Assembly (NCBI GenBank): GCA_963796155.1 | Contig: CAWCKT010000049.1 | Coordinates: forward strand, 20,980 to 84,979 | Direction: 5' to 3' | Length of the DNA stretch: 64,000 nt | From: AP-15 sp963796155 | Lineage (GTDB): Bacteria > Pseudomonadota > Alphaproteobacteria > ATCC43930 > CGMCC-115725 | In this document: positions 1 to 8,611 of the stretch, one piece after another | Layout: the number at the start of each line of letters is the position of its first letter | How positions within the stretch are numbered: position 1 is the first letter of the stretch | Program-made: the position numbers and the translations under genes | The notes under the pieces: model-generated | Told to the model about the DNA's origin: nothing | Seen by the model: only the letters and a program-made list of their open reading frames with translations | Database searches by the model: none

Positions 1-268
1 CGTCTTCGGGCAGCTCGGTGTTCGGCAATACCACCGGCTGGCCGAAGGCCCGCCACTCGCGCAGCGCAATCTGCACGGCAGCCTCGCGCGAGAACGGCTG
101 GTAAGGCCAGCGCGCGAAAGGCGGGACATGGGCGTTTAGCGATGTCGTTACGCCCGGAGTGGGGCCCGGCGGCAACGCTTCCGGGGGCGGTGAAACACAG
201 CCGGCGAGAGCCAGTGCCGCCGGCAGCACAAGTCGTCGTAATCGCCCGCTTCCCAGAGCCCATTCCAC
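1..268 (-). CDS. Lipoprotein, partial (C-terminus outside window)
   Basis: Only about the first 89 residues are present; the gene runs off the left edge. A GTG at 268 opens a frame whose N-terminus is a lipoprotein signal peptide: basic RLRR, a hydrophobic LVLPAALALA stretch and a lipobox LAGC with the acylated Cys near residue 22, followed by a Pro-rich linker. The mature part contains FSREAAVQIALREW, which resembles the start of DUF2272-type proteins, but too little is left to be sure. It lies 30 bp downstream of the sugar-kinase gene on the same strand, so the two may be co-transcribed. The GTG start is inferred because the signal peptide begins immediately after it. Envelope location is well supported; function unknown. 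Confidence 0.6.
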   Translation of the reverse strand, partial: MEWALGSGRLRRLVLPAALALAGCVSPPPEALPPGPTPGVTTSLNAHVPPFARWPYQPFSREAAVQIALREWRAFGQPVVLPNTELPED

Positions 269-298
269 GGGGGCGTAGGTGAGGCGTCGAGCCGAGGT

Positions 299-1057
299 CT
301 ACGGGGTTTGAGCCGGCCCGCCGGGTGACGGTTCTGCCGCCGTATCGGCTTTGGCGTCCGTGCGCCACAGTCCGATGCCGCCGGTCAACCCATCGGTGTT
401 CGGGACGATCGTGACATCCGTCGGCAGCGAAAAGGTGATGTCCTTGGCGTTGCCGCCGCCGATGTAGAGGTGGTCGAAGCGGACGACCTCACGAAGGATC
501 TCGATCACCTTCGCGACCCGCTTGTTCCAGGCCTTCTTGCCCTTCTTCTCGCGGGCGGCGTTGCCGATGTATTCGTCGTAGGTCTTGCCCCCGCTCACCG
601 GGTGATGGGCGAGCTCGAGATGTGGCATGATCTCGCCGTCGCGGAAGATCGCCGTGCCGGCACCGGTGCCGAGCGTCAGCACCATTTCCACCCCGTGACC
701 CTGCATCGCGCCGAAGCCCTGCACGTCGGCGTCGTTGAGGACGCGCACCGGCTTGCCCCAATGGCGGGCGAGCGCCGATTGCAGGTCGAACCCCGCCAAC
801 GCCTCGGTGCCGAGATTGGGGGCGGTCAGCACCCGCCCGTCGCGGACATAGCCGGGAAAGCCGACCGACACCCGCTCGAAGGCGCCGAGGGGTGCTGCCG
901 CCTTGTCGATGGCGCTGACGAGATTATCGGGAGCGACCGGCTTGGGCGGGGTCGGCACCCGTTGCCGCGGACCGATCAGGTTGCCGGCATCGTCGAGCAG
1001 CGCCGCCTTGATCCCGCTTCCGCCGATATCGATCGCGAGCGTGCGAGGTTCGTTCAT
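299..1057 (-). CDS. ROK-family sugar kinase, polyphosphate glucokinase-like
   Basis: Cytoplasmic sugar kinase of 252 residues. The phosphate-1 motif DIGGSGIK is at residues 10-17, the second nucleotide-binding loop LTLGTGAGTAIF at about 127-138, and a C-terminal YIGGGNAK near residue 200. The pattern GKTYDEYIG followed by a Lys-rich segment and VPNTDGLTGGIGLW is characteristic of polyphosphate/ATP glucokinases (PPGK), which phosphorylate glucose using polyphosphate or ATP. The donor cannot be decided from sequence alone. The ATG at 1057 is followed directly by the kinase fold, with a purine-rich AGAGAGGG stretch just upstream. The gene precedes the lipoprotein gene on the same strand. Length is normal for PPGK-like proteins. 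Confidence 0.82.
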   Translation of the reverse strand: MNEPRTLAIDIGGSGIKAALLDDAGNLIGPRQRVPTPPKPVAPDNLVSAIDKAAAPLGAFERVSVGFPGYVRDGRVLTAPNLGTEALAGFDLQSALARHWGKPVRVLNDADVQGFGAMQGHGVEMVLTLGTGAGTAIFRDGEIMPHLELAHHPVSGGKTYDEYIGNAAREKKGKKAWNKRVAKVIEILREVVRFDHLYIGGGNAKDITFSLPTDVTIVPNTDGLTGGIGLWRTDAKADTAAEPSPGGPAQTP

Positions 1058-1147
1058 GGCCCTCTCTCTCTGCCGAGGTGTGATGGTCGAAACGATAGCG
1101 CACGAGAGGGCCGGCTGCTATCGCCGACTGCGCACCTCCTCGGTGCG

Positions 1148-1928
1148 TCAGCGACCGATAAACTTCGGCTTCCGCTTTTCGCGAAACGCCGCGACGCCTT
1201 CAGCGTTGTCCTCGGTCATGTGCAGCTGCGGCTGCACCAGGCTCTCGATCTCGAGATAGCTGTCGAGGCTGGGACCGACGGCGGCGTGGAACAGCTTTTT
1301 TGCCAGCCCGAGCGCAAAGGTCGGCGCCTCCGCGAGGTCGGCGGCGAGCGCCTCGGTCTTCGCCATCAGCTCGTCGTCCTCGACGACATGGTTGACGAGG
1401 CCGAGCGCCAGCGCCTCTTCGGCCTCGACAAAGCGCGCCGAAAACACCAGCTCCTTGGCCTTGGCCATGCCGAGCCGGCGGGTCAGAAACCAGATGGCAC
1501 CGCCGTCGGGTGCCAGGCCGATGCGCCGGAAGATTTGCGAGAAGCGCGCGGTCTTCGAGGCCACCACCAGGTCGCAGGCGAGCGCGATGCTCCAGCCGAT
1601 GCCGACGGCCGGCCCGCGCACCGCGGCGATGACCGGTTTTTCGATCGCGTGCAGTGCGCGGATGAAGGTGTGCCCGCCGCGCTGCATGCGTTCGCGGTCG
1701 GCGCGCAGATCGTGCCGCTGCCCGGCCATGCGGTCGACATCGGCGCCCGAGCAGAACCCCCGTCCGGCACCGGTGACGATCACGACGCGGACCGCGTCGT
1801 CGAAGCGCAGCCTGGGCGAAGTAGTCGCACAGGCGCTCGCGCATCTCGACGCTGAGCGCGTTCAGTTTTTCCGGACGGTTCAGCACCACTTTGGCGACCG
1901 CGCCTTCGATGGTCAATTCCACCGACAT
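1148..1928 (-). pseudogene. Enoyl-CoA hydratase/isomerase, one frameshift
   Basis: Crotonase-family enzyme that would hydrate or isomerise acyl-CoA thioesters. The N-terminus (start 1928; VAKVVLNRPEKLNALS) is in one frame and the catalytic core (VIVTGAGRGFCSGADVDRMAG oxyanion-hole loop, then a Gly-rich AVRGPAVGIGWS segment) is in another. The switch occurs around 1800-1815, where the expected FDDAVRVV follows only if one base is added or removed. The span of 781 bases equals 260 codons plus one, consistent with a single indel. The C-terminus FREKRKPKF is typical of the family. It could be a sequencing error rather than a dead gene. It diverges from the VOC gene, with 67 bp between them. Confidence 0.8.
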
Positions 1929-1995
1929 TCTGTCTCTCCCGATGCCCGGGGAGACTATAATTGGGACGAATGACAGCGACCAGGAGGAAGGACAG

Positions 1996-2442
1996 ATGAG
2001 TGAGACCGGCAAGCCCCGCCTCGTCGGCATCAACCACATCGCGATCGAGGTCGGCGATATCGAGCAGGCCCTCGAGTTTTACGGCAAGATCTTCGACTTC
2101 AAGCTGCGGGGCAAACGGGGGGGCAACGCCTTCATCGAGCTCGGCGACCAGTTCATCAACATGATGCAAACCGCCGACCCGCATGAGGACCGGCGCCGGC
2201 ATTTCGGGCTCGTCGTCGACGATCGCTCGAGCGTACGCGCGCGGGTCGAGGCTGCGGGCGGCAAGCTCTTGCCCGGGCAGTTCCTCGACTTTCTCGATCC
2301 GTGGGGCAATCGGGTCGAGGTCGTCGAATACGCCAATATCCAATTCACCAAGGCACCGCATGTGCTGCGCGCGATGGGCTTCGATCTCGATAAGAACGAA
2401 AACGCCCGGCGCGAGCTGGCCGAGAAGGGTATGGCACCTTAA
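1996..2442 (+). CDS. VOC-family (glyoxalase/dioxygenase superfamily) protein
   Basis: Small (148-residue) vicinal-oxygen-chelate protein. The N-terminal GINHIAIEVGDIEQALEFYG is the classic first beta-alpha module, and IELGDQFINMMQ and DPWGNRVEVVEY form the rest of the fold. Candidate metal ligands are the His of NHIAIEV, a His in the RRRHFGLVV segment and the Glu of EVVEY. The ATG at 1996 is chosen because AGGAGGAAGG lies 5-8 bases upstream; a longer in-frame extension back to 1891 overlaps the divergent gene's start. Substrate unknown. It heads a co-directional run (EthD-like protein, GST, HpaB), which suggests a catabolic or detoxification context, an inference from neighbours. Confidence 0.8.
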   Translation: MSETGKPRLVGINHIAIEVGDIEQALEFYGKIFDFKLRGKRGGNAFIELGDQFINMMQTADPHEDRRRHFGLVVDDRSSVRARVEAAGGKLLPGQFLDFLDPWGNRVEVVEYANIQFTKAPHVLRAMGFDLDKNENARRELAEKGMAP

Positions 2443-2505
2443 CCGCGTGCGCCGGGCGCATTCTCGGCGTAGCATTTCCGCCCCGTACAATCGGAGGGAA
2501 TGGCC

Positions 2506-3144
2506 ATGGCGAAAGGTGTGTTGATCGCGGCGATGGATTTCTCGAAGGTCACCGAGGACGAGTTCAACGACTGGTACGACACCGAACACATCCCGGAGCG
2601 GCAGCGCGTGCCCGGCTTTCTCACGTGCCAGCGCTGGATCGGCGCAGAGAACCCCAAGCAGTCGGTCGCCACTTACGACCTCGAGAGCGTGTCGGTGCTG
2701 CAGGGTCCGGCCTATCGGGCGATCGGCGGCGAGAACCTGTCGCCGTGGTCGAAGCGGGTGACCGCCCGCGCTCAGCGCCTCTTACGCTTCGAGGGCGATC
2801 AGATCCTGCCGGGCGACAAGGCCGCGCCCGACAATGCGGGCGGGCTCCTGCTGGTCGGGATGACCCCCGCGCTCGGGGTCGAGACCGCGTTCAATGCGTG
2901 GTACGACACCGAGCACGTCCCCGCACTCGCCCGCGTGCCGGGGGTGCTGAGCGCCCGCCGCTTCCGGACCGCCGGCGGCGGCAACCCGAAATACGTGGCG
3001 CTCTATCACCTTGCGTCGCCCGGTGTGGTCGACAGCGCCGAATGGAAGCAGGCGAGTGGCTCGACGCCGATGCCCGAGCACATCCGCCCGCAGATCAGCG
3101 ACCGCCTGCGCTTCGTCTGCCGGAGCTACCGTCGAGCGGGCTGA
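2506..3144 (+). CDS. Duplicated EthD-like/dimeric alpha-beta barrel protein
   Basis: Of the two in-frame ATGs, 2506 is preferred: GGAGGG (2493-2498) is at good distance from it and almost touches the ATG at 2500. The 212-residue product contains two tandem copies of a ferredoxin-like module. Each copy has a FN-x-WYDTEH-(I/V)P motif (near residues 23 and 129) followed by RVPG and a (C/A)RR-type strand. This is the signature of the EthD/DUF4286-like dimeric alpha-beta barrel superfamily, whose members bind or process small aromatic or aliphatic intermediates. The fusion lets one chain form the barrel that normally needs a homodimer. Exact reaction unknown. It is followed by paired REP palindromes, then GST. 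Confidence 0.72.
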   Translation: MAKGVLIAAMDFSKVTEDEFNDWYDTEHIPERQRVPGFLTCQRWIGAENPKQSVATYDLESVSVLQGPAYRAIGGENLSPWSKRVTARAQRLLRFEGDQILPGDKAAPDNAGGLLLVGMTPALGVETAFNAWYDTEHVPALARVPGVLSARRFRTAGGGNPKYVALYHLASPGVVDSAEWKQASGSTPMPEHIRPQISDRLRFVCRSYRRAG

Positions 3145-3168
3145 GCGCTGTACGTGCCCCCTCCCCAA

Positions 3169-3227
3169 CCCTCCCCCGCAAGCGGGGGAGGGAAATCATT
3201 ACAACCCTCCCCCGCAAGCGGGGAGGG
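3169..3227. repeat. Tandem pair of REP-like palindromes
   Basis: Two GC-rich hairpins in direct succession: 11-bp arms CCCTCCCCCGC/GCGGGGGAGGG (3169-3192) and nearly the same palindrome at 3205-3227, both with an AA loop. They lie between two co-directional genes. Related palindromes occur at 22201-22222, 31865-31906 and 32278-32319. Confidence 0.75.
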
Positions 3228-3264
3228 AGGGGTGGGGGTGAGGCGGGCACCATGGGAGAGCGAC

Positions 3265-3987
3265 ATGCGGTACGAGCTCTACTACTGGGACGGCATTCAG
3301 GGGCGTGGCGAGTTTGTTCGCCTGGCGCTGGAAGAGGCCGGGGCCGACTATGTCGATGTCGCCCGGGAAGCGGATGGCGAGGGTGCGATGCTGCGCCTGC
3401 TCGACGGCGAGGAGGTCGAGCATCCGCCCTTCGCCCCGCCTTATCTGAGAGCGGGGAAGCTGCTGATCGGCCAGACCGCCAATATCCTCTTCTATCTCGG
3501 GCCGCGTCACGACCTCGCCCCGACCTCCGAAGCCGGCCGGCTCTGGGCGCATCAGCTGCAGCTGACGATCGCCGATCTCGTGGACGAGGTGCACGATACC
3601 CACCACCCGATCGCCAGCAGCCTCTACTACAAGGACCAGCGCCCGGAGGCCAAGCGCCGCACCGCCGATTTCCTGCAATCACGGGCGCCGAAATACCTCG
3701 GCTATTTCGAGAAGGTGCTGGCACGCAACAAGGCCGGTGACGGCCATCTCGTCGGGGCAAAGCTCACCTACCCGGACCTCTCGCTGTTCCAGATCGTGGC
3801 GGGTCTGCGCTATGCCTTCCCGCGCGCGATGGCGCGCCTCGAGCCGAAATACCCCCGCGTCGTGGCCGTACACGGCCGGGTCGCGACCCGGCCGCACATC
3901 GCCGCCTATCTCGGATCCAATCGCCGGATCGCGTTCAACGAGCACGGCATCTTCCGGCATTACCCGGAGCTCGACATCGAGGGCTGA
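3265..3987 (+). CDS. Glutathione S-transferase family protein
   Basis: Cytosolic GST-like protein of 240 residues. The N-terminal thioredoxin-fold half starts MRYELYYWDGIQGRGEFVRL, close to the alpha/pi/sigma-type pattern in which Tyr near the N-terminus activates glutathione. PPYLRAGKLLIGQTANILFYL corresponds to the cis-Pro and SNAIL-like glutathione-binding region. The C-terminal all-helical half carries KLTYPDLSLFQIVAGL, the N-capping box/hydrophobic staple typical of GSTs. The start at 3265 has GGGAGAG shortly upstream; the longer frame reads through the REP repeat and is rejected. Probably conjugates glutathione to electrophiles; context suggests xenobiotic or aromatic metabolism. Confidence 0.85.
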   Translation: MRYELYYWDGIQGRGEFVRLALEEAGADYVDVAREADGEGAMLRLLDGEEVEHPPFAPPYLRAGKLLIGQTANILFYLGPRHDLAPTSEAGRLWAHQLQLTIADLVDEVHDTHHPIASSLYYKDQRPEAKRRTADFLQSRAPKYLGYFEKVLARNKAGDGHLVGAKLTYPDLSLFQIVAGLRYAFPRAMARLEPKYPRVVAVHGRVATRPHIAAYLGSNRRIAFNEHGIFRHYPELDIEG

Positions 3988-4329
3988 GCTCCGGGTAGCA
4001 CGCCTCATCTTTCCCTGCCGCGCGGGAAAACTCAGGGAAAAAAATTTCTCGGCGCTTCCCCTGCGCCGAAAACGGTATGAGATCATAGACTTAGGAACGC
4101 CAATCGACGGCCTGGCAGGGAACCGGCAGGGAAACCCGAGAACCGCCCGGATCGCCGTTAGGCATCGCTTGATCATTGGTAACATGACAATTCATTAATT
4201 CACAATTGCAGCTAGTGCCACTATATGGGTCGTATCTCCGTTCAGGCAAGAGGACGAAATGGCCCGCGAGCTTCCTATCTTTTGACCAGCCGCAAAGAAC
4301 GGCGGCCAGCAGAGCAAGGAGGACGAGCT
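3988..4329. other. Intergenic gap, no supported gene
   Basis: No convincing coding sequence. The stretch contains an AT-rich segment and several TTCCCTG/CAGGGAA words (about 4012-4135) resembling those in other gaps near 24070-24210 and 61480-61575, possibly remnants of one decayed dispersed sequence. The ribosome-binding site AAGGAGG of the next gene lies at the right end. Confidence 0.5.
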
Positions 4330-5802
4330 ATGGCCATCCGCACCGGTAAGCAGCTGCTGGAATTGCTGCGCGACGACCGAGCGCTGTTCATCGATGGTGA
4401 GCGGGTCAGGGACGTGACGACCGACCCGCGCTTTGCCGGCGCCGCGCGGAGCCTCGCCGAGCTCTACGACATGCAGCACGACCCGGCCCTCGTCGAGCGG
4501 ATGACCTTTCGCTCGCCGACGAGCGGCGAGCGCGTCGGGCTCTCGTTTATCGAGCCGCGCACGGTCGACGACCTGATCCGCCGGCGCGGCATGGTCAAGA
4601 TCTGGATGGACGCCTCCTGCGGCATGTTCGGCCGTAGCCCCGATTTCATGAACATCTTCGTGACCGCCTTCGCCTCGGCGGCCGACGAGTTCGGGCATAA
4701 GGACAAGCACTTCGCCGAGAACCTGCGGGCCTATCACGCGCATATCCGCGAGCACGACATCTGCATGACCCACACCTTGGTCAACCCGCAGGTCGACCGC
4801 TCGAAGCCGGTCGAAAAGCAGGACAAGGACCTCGCGGCGAAGATCGTCAAGGAGACCGACGCCGGGATCGTGATCCGCGGCGCGCGCATGGTCTCGACCT
4901 TGTGCGCCTATGCACACGACCTCGTGGTGCTGCCGTCGACCTATCTCGCCACCAGCAAGGAGGCCGAGCCTTACGCCTTCGGGTTCAGCGTCAAGGCCGA
5001 CGCGCCGGGTCTGCGCTTCATCTGCCGCCCCTCGGTGATCCACCAGAACGCCGCCTCGCCGCTGGACCATCCGCTGTCGTCGCGCTTTGACGAGACCGAT
5101 GCGATGGTGATTTTCGACGACGTGCTGGTGCCATGGGAGCGCGTCTTCATCCATCGCGACGCCGAGCTCTGCAACGGGCTCTACAACCGCACCGGCATCA
5201 TGCCGCAGATCATGCACCAGTTCTCAACCAAGAACCTGGCGAAGTCCGAATTCATGATGGGCCTCGCCTTCGCCATCGCGAAATCGACCAACATCGACCA
5301 GCATCTGCACGTCCAGGGCATGCTGGCCGAGCTGATCCAGTACACCGAATTCTGCCGCGCCTGCCTCAGGGCGAGCGAAGCCGACGCGGCACCGAGCCCC
5401 TCCGGCGTGATGACCCCGGCGGCGATGCCGCTGTGGACCGTGCGCATGATGTACCCGAAGATGTTCGTGCGCATGTGCGAGATCATCCAGCTCCTGGGTG
5501 CCGGCGGTCTCGTCGCCGTCCCCTCCTACGCCGAGCTCGACGGACCCGCCGCTGCCGACGTGACGACCTATTTCCAGGCGGCCAACGCCGACGCCAAGAC
5601 CCGCATCAAATTGTTCCGCCTCGCCTTCGACGCCGCGGTCTCGTCCTTCGCCGGCCGCCAGCAGCTCTACGAGCGCTATTATTCGGGCGACCCGGTGCGC
5701 CTCGCCGGCACGCTCTACGGTCTCTACGACAAGGACCGCCACACCGACCGGATCTTCGAGATGCTCGACGATCTCGAAGCGCAACGGAACGGCAGCGAAT
5801 AG
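4330..5802 (+). CDS. 4-hydroxyphenylacetate 3-hydroxylase (HpaB) family oxygenase
   Basis: 490-residue member of the HpaB / 4-hydroxybutyryl-CoA dehydratase superfamily of FAD-using enzymes. Recognisable segments are LYDMQHDP near the N-terminus, the central VNPQVDR, IVIRGARM and LVVLPST motifs, FDDVLVPWERVFIHRD (about residues 258-273) and the C-terminal YERYYSGDPVR. HpaB-type oxygenases hydroxylate phenols with reduced flavin supplied by a separate reductase; no HpaC-like reductase is visible here. The ATG at 4330 has AAGGAGG in front; an upstream extension to 4225 has no family similarity. A 5'-truncated, decayed second copy lies at 6714-7436, separated by brnTA. Substrate not determinable. 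Confidence 0.85.
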   Translation: MAIRTGKQLLELLRDDRALFIDGERVRDVTTDPRFAGAARSLAELYDMQHDPALVERMTFRSPTSGERVGLSFIEPRTVDDLIRRRGMVKIWMDASCGMFGRSPDFMNIFVTAFASAADEFGHKDKHFAENLRAYHAHIREHDICMTHTLVNPQVDRSKPVEKQDKDLAAKIVKETDAGIVIRGARMVSTLCAYAHDLVVLPSTYLATSKEAEPYAFGFSVKADAPGLRFICRPSVIHQNAASPLDHPLSSRFDETDAMVIFDDVLVPWERVFIHRDAELCNGLYNRTGIMPQIMHQFSTKNLAKSEFMMGLAFAIAKSTNIDQHLHVQGMLAELIQYTEFCRACLRASEADAAPSPSGVMTPAAMPLWTVRMMYPKMFVRMCEIIQLLGAGGLVAVPSYAELDGPAAADVTTYFQAANADAKTRIKLFRLAFDAAVSSFAGRQQLYERYYSGDPVRLAGTLYGLYDKDRHTDRIFEMLDDLEAQRNGSE

Positions 5803-6100
5803 GAGTCAGCCTTTTAATCGGCCACTGTGAGCCGGTTGAACGGCGCTCACGGCATCCGCGCCGCAGACGGCGAAGGGCGCGACCGAAGCCCGAGCTGTCA
5901 AAAAGCCGGATAACGGCGATTATGACTAACCTGAAGAAGTCTAAAATGAGTCTCCATCTTAAAGCGAAACAGAACTGGGAGCGTCGAGGCAGTCTTTACC
6001 TTAATCTTGCGGGATGAGTTGCCTCAACGAATACATTGCAGCGATGCGATTACTTGGTAGGCGCAAACCACAACATCTAGGCTTCCGCATGGCCCGAGTT

Positions 6101-6367
6101 TCACCGGGCGGGGCCTTTGACGGCCGCTTCGAGCACTTGACGAATGAAACGCTGATAGGGTACCCCGGCCTTTGTTGCCGACGCCTTGACGGCGTCCAGC
6201 AGCGGCTTCGGCAAGCGCATATTGATACGCTCGCTCTTGGGCTGGAATTCGAAGAGAACCGTCCGAAGCTCCGAAAGATCGTAGTCGCTCAGATCGGCGT
6301 TGGCGACAAAGTCCTCGGCTTCTTCATCGCTCTGTAGTCTTGGCAGCTTCTTTTTCATAATATTCAC
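6101..6367 (-). CDS. brnA: BrnA-family antitoxin (CopG/ribbon-helix-helix)
   Basis: 88-residue antitoxin. The N-terminal half is acidic (SDEEAEDFVANADLSDYDLSE), and the C-terminal half RINMRLPKPLLDAVKASA plus VPYQRFIRQVLEAA is a ribbon-helix-helix DNA-binding domain. This is the BrnA arrangement: it neutralises BrnT and autorepresses the operon. Its start overlaps the end of brnT by 44 bp, as usual for the toxin-first brnTA order. A decayed paralogue lies at 9143-9370. Likely active: no frameshift and all core residues are present. Confidence 0.85.
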   Translation of the reverse strand: MNIMKKKLPRLQSDEEAEDFVANADLSDYDLSELRTVLFEFQPKSERINMRLPKPLLDAVKASATKAGVPYQRFIRQVLEAAVKGPAR

Positions 6368-6638
6368 TCTCTTTCCGGCGCATGTAGCGGGCGCTGATTG
6401 GTCGGATCAGGGTCTGGCCTTCATGCACTCGCAACGTGAAGACGATCAGCACTCCGCGGCCATTCTCAGCCCGGCCGATCGCTTTGAACCGCTCCTCGCG
6501 GACGGAGTGCGTCGGGTCCGGGAACACGGCGATCGGGCCATGGAAAACACTTTCGATTACCGCGGTCGAGACGCCGTGCTTCCGACATTTCTCCCGGTTC
6601 CCGCCATCCCAGTCGAACCCGACGACCGTTAGGTCCAT
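6324..6638 (-). CDS. brnT: BrnT-family toxin (RelE-like ribonuclease)
   Basis: BrnT toxin of 104 residues. The N-terminal VGFDWDGGNREKCRKHGVS matches the BrnT pattern (F-x-W-D ... N-x-x-K-H-G-V), and IRPISARYMRRKESEYYE is the conserved C-terminal block with the R-x-I-S-A-R motif and basic/Tyr residues. Family knowledge: a RelE-fold mRNA interferase that blocks translation. The frame is open to 6665, but ATG 6638 is preferred because a promoter with -35 TTGACA at 6671-6676 and a -10-like element near 6647-6652 would place the transcript start next to it. Toxin-first operon with brnA. Confidence 0.8.
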   Translation of the reverse strand: MDLTVVGFDWDGGNREKCRKHGVSTAVIESVFHGPIAVFPDPTHSVREERFKAIGRAENGRGVLIVFTLRVHEGQTLIRPISARYMRRKESEYYEKEAAKTTER

Positions 6639-6646
6639 ACCTTCAA

Positions 6647-6676
6647 AATATGTACGTTCGTACATTCGAATGTCAA
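6647..6676 (-). promoter_or_regulatory. brnTA promoter with palindromic operators
   Basis: On the minus strand: TTGACA (6671-6676), an 18-bp spacer, then CATATT (6647-6652) 8 bp before the preferred brnT ATG. The spacer holds a perfect palindrome CATTCGAATG and a second imperfect one, TGTACG-TT-CGTACA. Palindromes between -35 and -10 are plausible BrnA-binding operators for autorepression (family knowledge); the assignment is inference. Confidence 0.5.
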
Positions 6677-6713
6677 TCCACGCCGCATACCATCGAGTCC
6701 CACACGCTCGCGG

Positions 6714-7436
6714 CGCGCTTTGACGAGACCGATGCGATGGTGATCTTCGACGACGTGCTGGTGCCGTGGGAGCGCGTCTTCATCCATCGCGACGCCGAGC
6801 TGTGCAACGGGCTCTACAACCGCACCGGCATCATGCCGCAGATCATGCACCAGTTTTCGACCAAGAACCTGGCGAAGTCCGAGTTCATGATGGGCCTCGC
6901 CTTCGCGATCGCGAAATCGACCAACATCGACCAGCATCTGCACGTCCAGGGCATGCTGGCCGAGCTGATCCAGTACACCGAGTTCTGCCGCGCCTGCCTG
7001 CGCGCGAGCGAGGCCGACGCGGCGCCAAGCCCTTCGGGCGTGATGACCCCGGCGGCGATGCCTTTGTGGACCGTGCGCATGATGTACCCGAAGATGTTCG
7101 TGCGGATGTGCGAGATCATCCAGATCCTGGGCGCCGGCGGGCTTGTCGCGGTCCCCTCCTATGCCGAGCTCGACGGACCGGTCGCTTCCGACGTGACGAC
7201 CTATTTCCAGGCCGCGAACGCGGACGCCAAGACGCGTATCAAATTGTTCCGTCTGGCTTTCGACGCCGCGGTTTCGTCTTTCGCCGGCCGCCAGCAGCTC
7301 TACGAGCGCTATTATTCGGGCGACCCGGTGCAGGCTCGCCGGCACCCTCTAGGGCCTCTACGACAAGGACACCCACATCGAGCGCATCCTCGGACTGCTC
7401 GACGAGCTCGAAGCACGGCAGAACATCGGCGCATAG
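6714..7436 (+). pseudogene. HpaB-family oxygenase, 5'-truncated second copy
   Basis: Highly similar to the C-terminal half of the HpaB gene at 4330-5802, beginning at the equivalent of SRFDETDAMVIFDDV and continuing to the C-terminus. It lacks about 250 N-terminal residues. Near 7330 the frame shifts (GDPVQ then another frame), and in the restored frame a TAG replaces the Tyr codon in the GTLYGLYDKD region; the last homologous codons end at TAG 7434-7436. Many synonymous differences show it is an older paralogue, not an assembly duplicate. The break point abuts the brnTA promoter, so the toxin-antitoxin module sits exactly between the two copies. Non-functional. Confidence 0.85.
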
Positions 7437-8077
7437 CCGCAACCTTGATGAAATCGGCTGTTTTCGAGGCAGAATTCTAATTCAAAATCGCGGGTCATGA
7501 TTGACGGCTATGCCTGCACAGCCGGCGGGCTGCTCCCGACCCCAATGCGGACATCGTTCAGGTCTGCTAGAGCCTCCGCCAGTTGGCACGGAGGATTTGC
7601 ACCATTGGTGTACTTCCCGGGCGCGCTCACCGCCCAACAGGGGCACATTCACTAGATAAGGATATACTTGGGCCGACTCGGTGTAGGGGCGAGGGCTGCG
7701 ATTAAAGCGCGTCCTTCGAGAAGGGCTTCGACGTTCTGGGGAACGGGACCGCTAAGTGCTGTAATAGCCGACTGCTGTCCGAATGCGGACCTCTCCCAGC
7801 ACAAGAGCTAACAGACGGGCAGTAGCGTTTTTCTACGGTTGGTTATCACCGCTCGCATTGCGGCGCTGGAAAGTTCGACGCAAATCAACCAGAGCGCGTG
7901 GCAGCTGTGCGACGCGTGCGGCCATGGCGTCCGGTGAGATCGTCACCCTAACTCGCTGCGTCTGCGTTTCGACGCAGAGCTAGGCTTCATTTGGCATGCG
8001 ACTGTTGTGCCAGTAGATGGCTATTCAATCGTTAGCCCCACCCGTGCCGACCACGACCGCGCTGCGGTCCTCCAAGG
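7437..8077. other. Gene-free stretch of about 640 bp
   Basis: No open frame with coding character or family similarity was found on either strand. The segment joins the hpaB relic to a weak hypothetical frame and lies in an otherwise scrambled accessory patch (toxin-antitoxin, resolvase relic, second brnA relic). Confidence 0.5.
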
Positions 8078-8611
8078 ATGCCGTCGCAAACTCCGCGCTC
8101 GGTCTTGCCGGTTCGGAAAAATCCCGGGCTCGGCAGGCGTTCCCGCCGTCCCGATCGGTCGCGAGCATGGTCTTCTGCATTAACTATATTAACTATATTG
8201 ACTATTAACTATATTTTGCTGTTCCTTTTCCCCGACAATCAGCCTAAGTTGCATCAAAAGAGCGGCAAGTTTCACGACTGGGAGGAGAAAATAAAGCTGT
8301 TTTTGCTCGCAGGTGCATTGCTTCTGGCGGTCGCTACGTTGGGCCCGATCACGCGCTTTGTTAGGTTCTGGACCCGGTGCGCCAAACGGCGGCACCAAGA
8401 GGCTATGATCTATCTCGCCTATAAACGTGGGCTGATCACCAAGGCCGAAATAGACAGAATGCTTGAGCAGGTTGACGAGTTTGACAGTAGCTGCTTGTCC
8501 GTCATTGCAGAACGGAAAAGGCAATGGCCACAGGAGCACGGCGAACACGAGCGAGGGATGAGCACCCGAGCCATTTTATCCCGCCTTGAGAACTGGGTAA
8601 TAGGTGGGTAG
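8078..8611 (+). CDS. Hypothetical, possible membrane-anchored protein
   Basis: Open frame of 177 codons with weak support. The first 45 residues are Arg-rich and look non-coding. From about residue 45 the composition becomes protein-like: a hydrophobic INYILLFLF segment, a second hydrophobic stretch LFLLAGALLLAVATLGPI at about 75-92, then a charged helical tail with EAMIYLAYKRGLITKAEIDRM. The real start may therefore be a TTG near 8205-8250. No family recognised. GC is lower than in the flanks, and a short TAACTATAT-like tandem repeat lies at 8180-8215, suggesting foreign DNA. May not be a real gene. Confidence 0.3.
   Translation: MPSQTPRSVLPVRKNPGLGRRSRRPDRSRAWSSALTILTILTINYILLFLFPDNQPKLHQKSGKFHDWEEKIKLFLLAGALLLAVATLGPITRFVRFWTRCAKRRHQEAMIYLAYKRGLITKAEIDRMLEQVDEFDSSCLSVIAERKRQWPQEHGEHERGMSTRAILSRLENWVIGG

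Noticed and set aside
470..1855. 461-codon plus-strand open frame
   Set aside because: Antisense shadow of the sugar-kinase and enoyl-CoA hydratase genes; Arg/His-rich composition with no family similarity, a common effect of high GC.
4012..4140. Dispersed TTCCCTG/CAGGGAA words in several gaps (also about 24070-24208 and 61480-61575)
   Set aside because: Suggestive of a decayed dispersed repeat, but the flanking sequences do not align well enough by eye to define an element.
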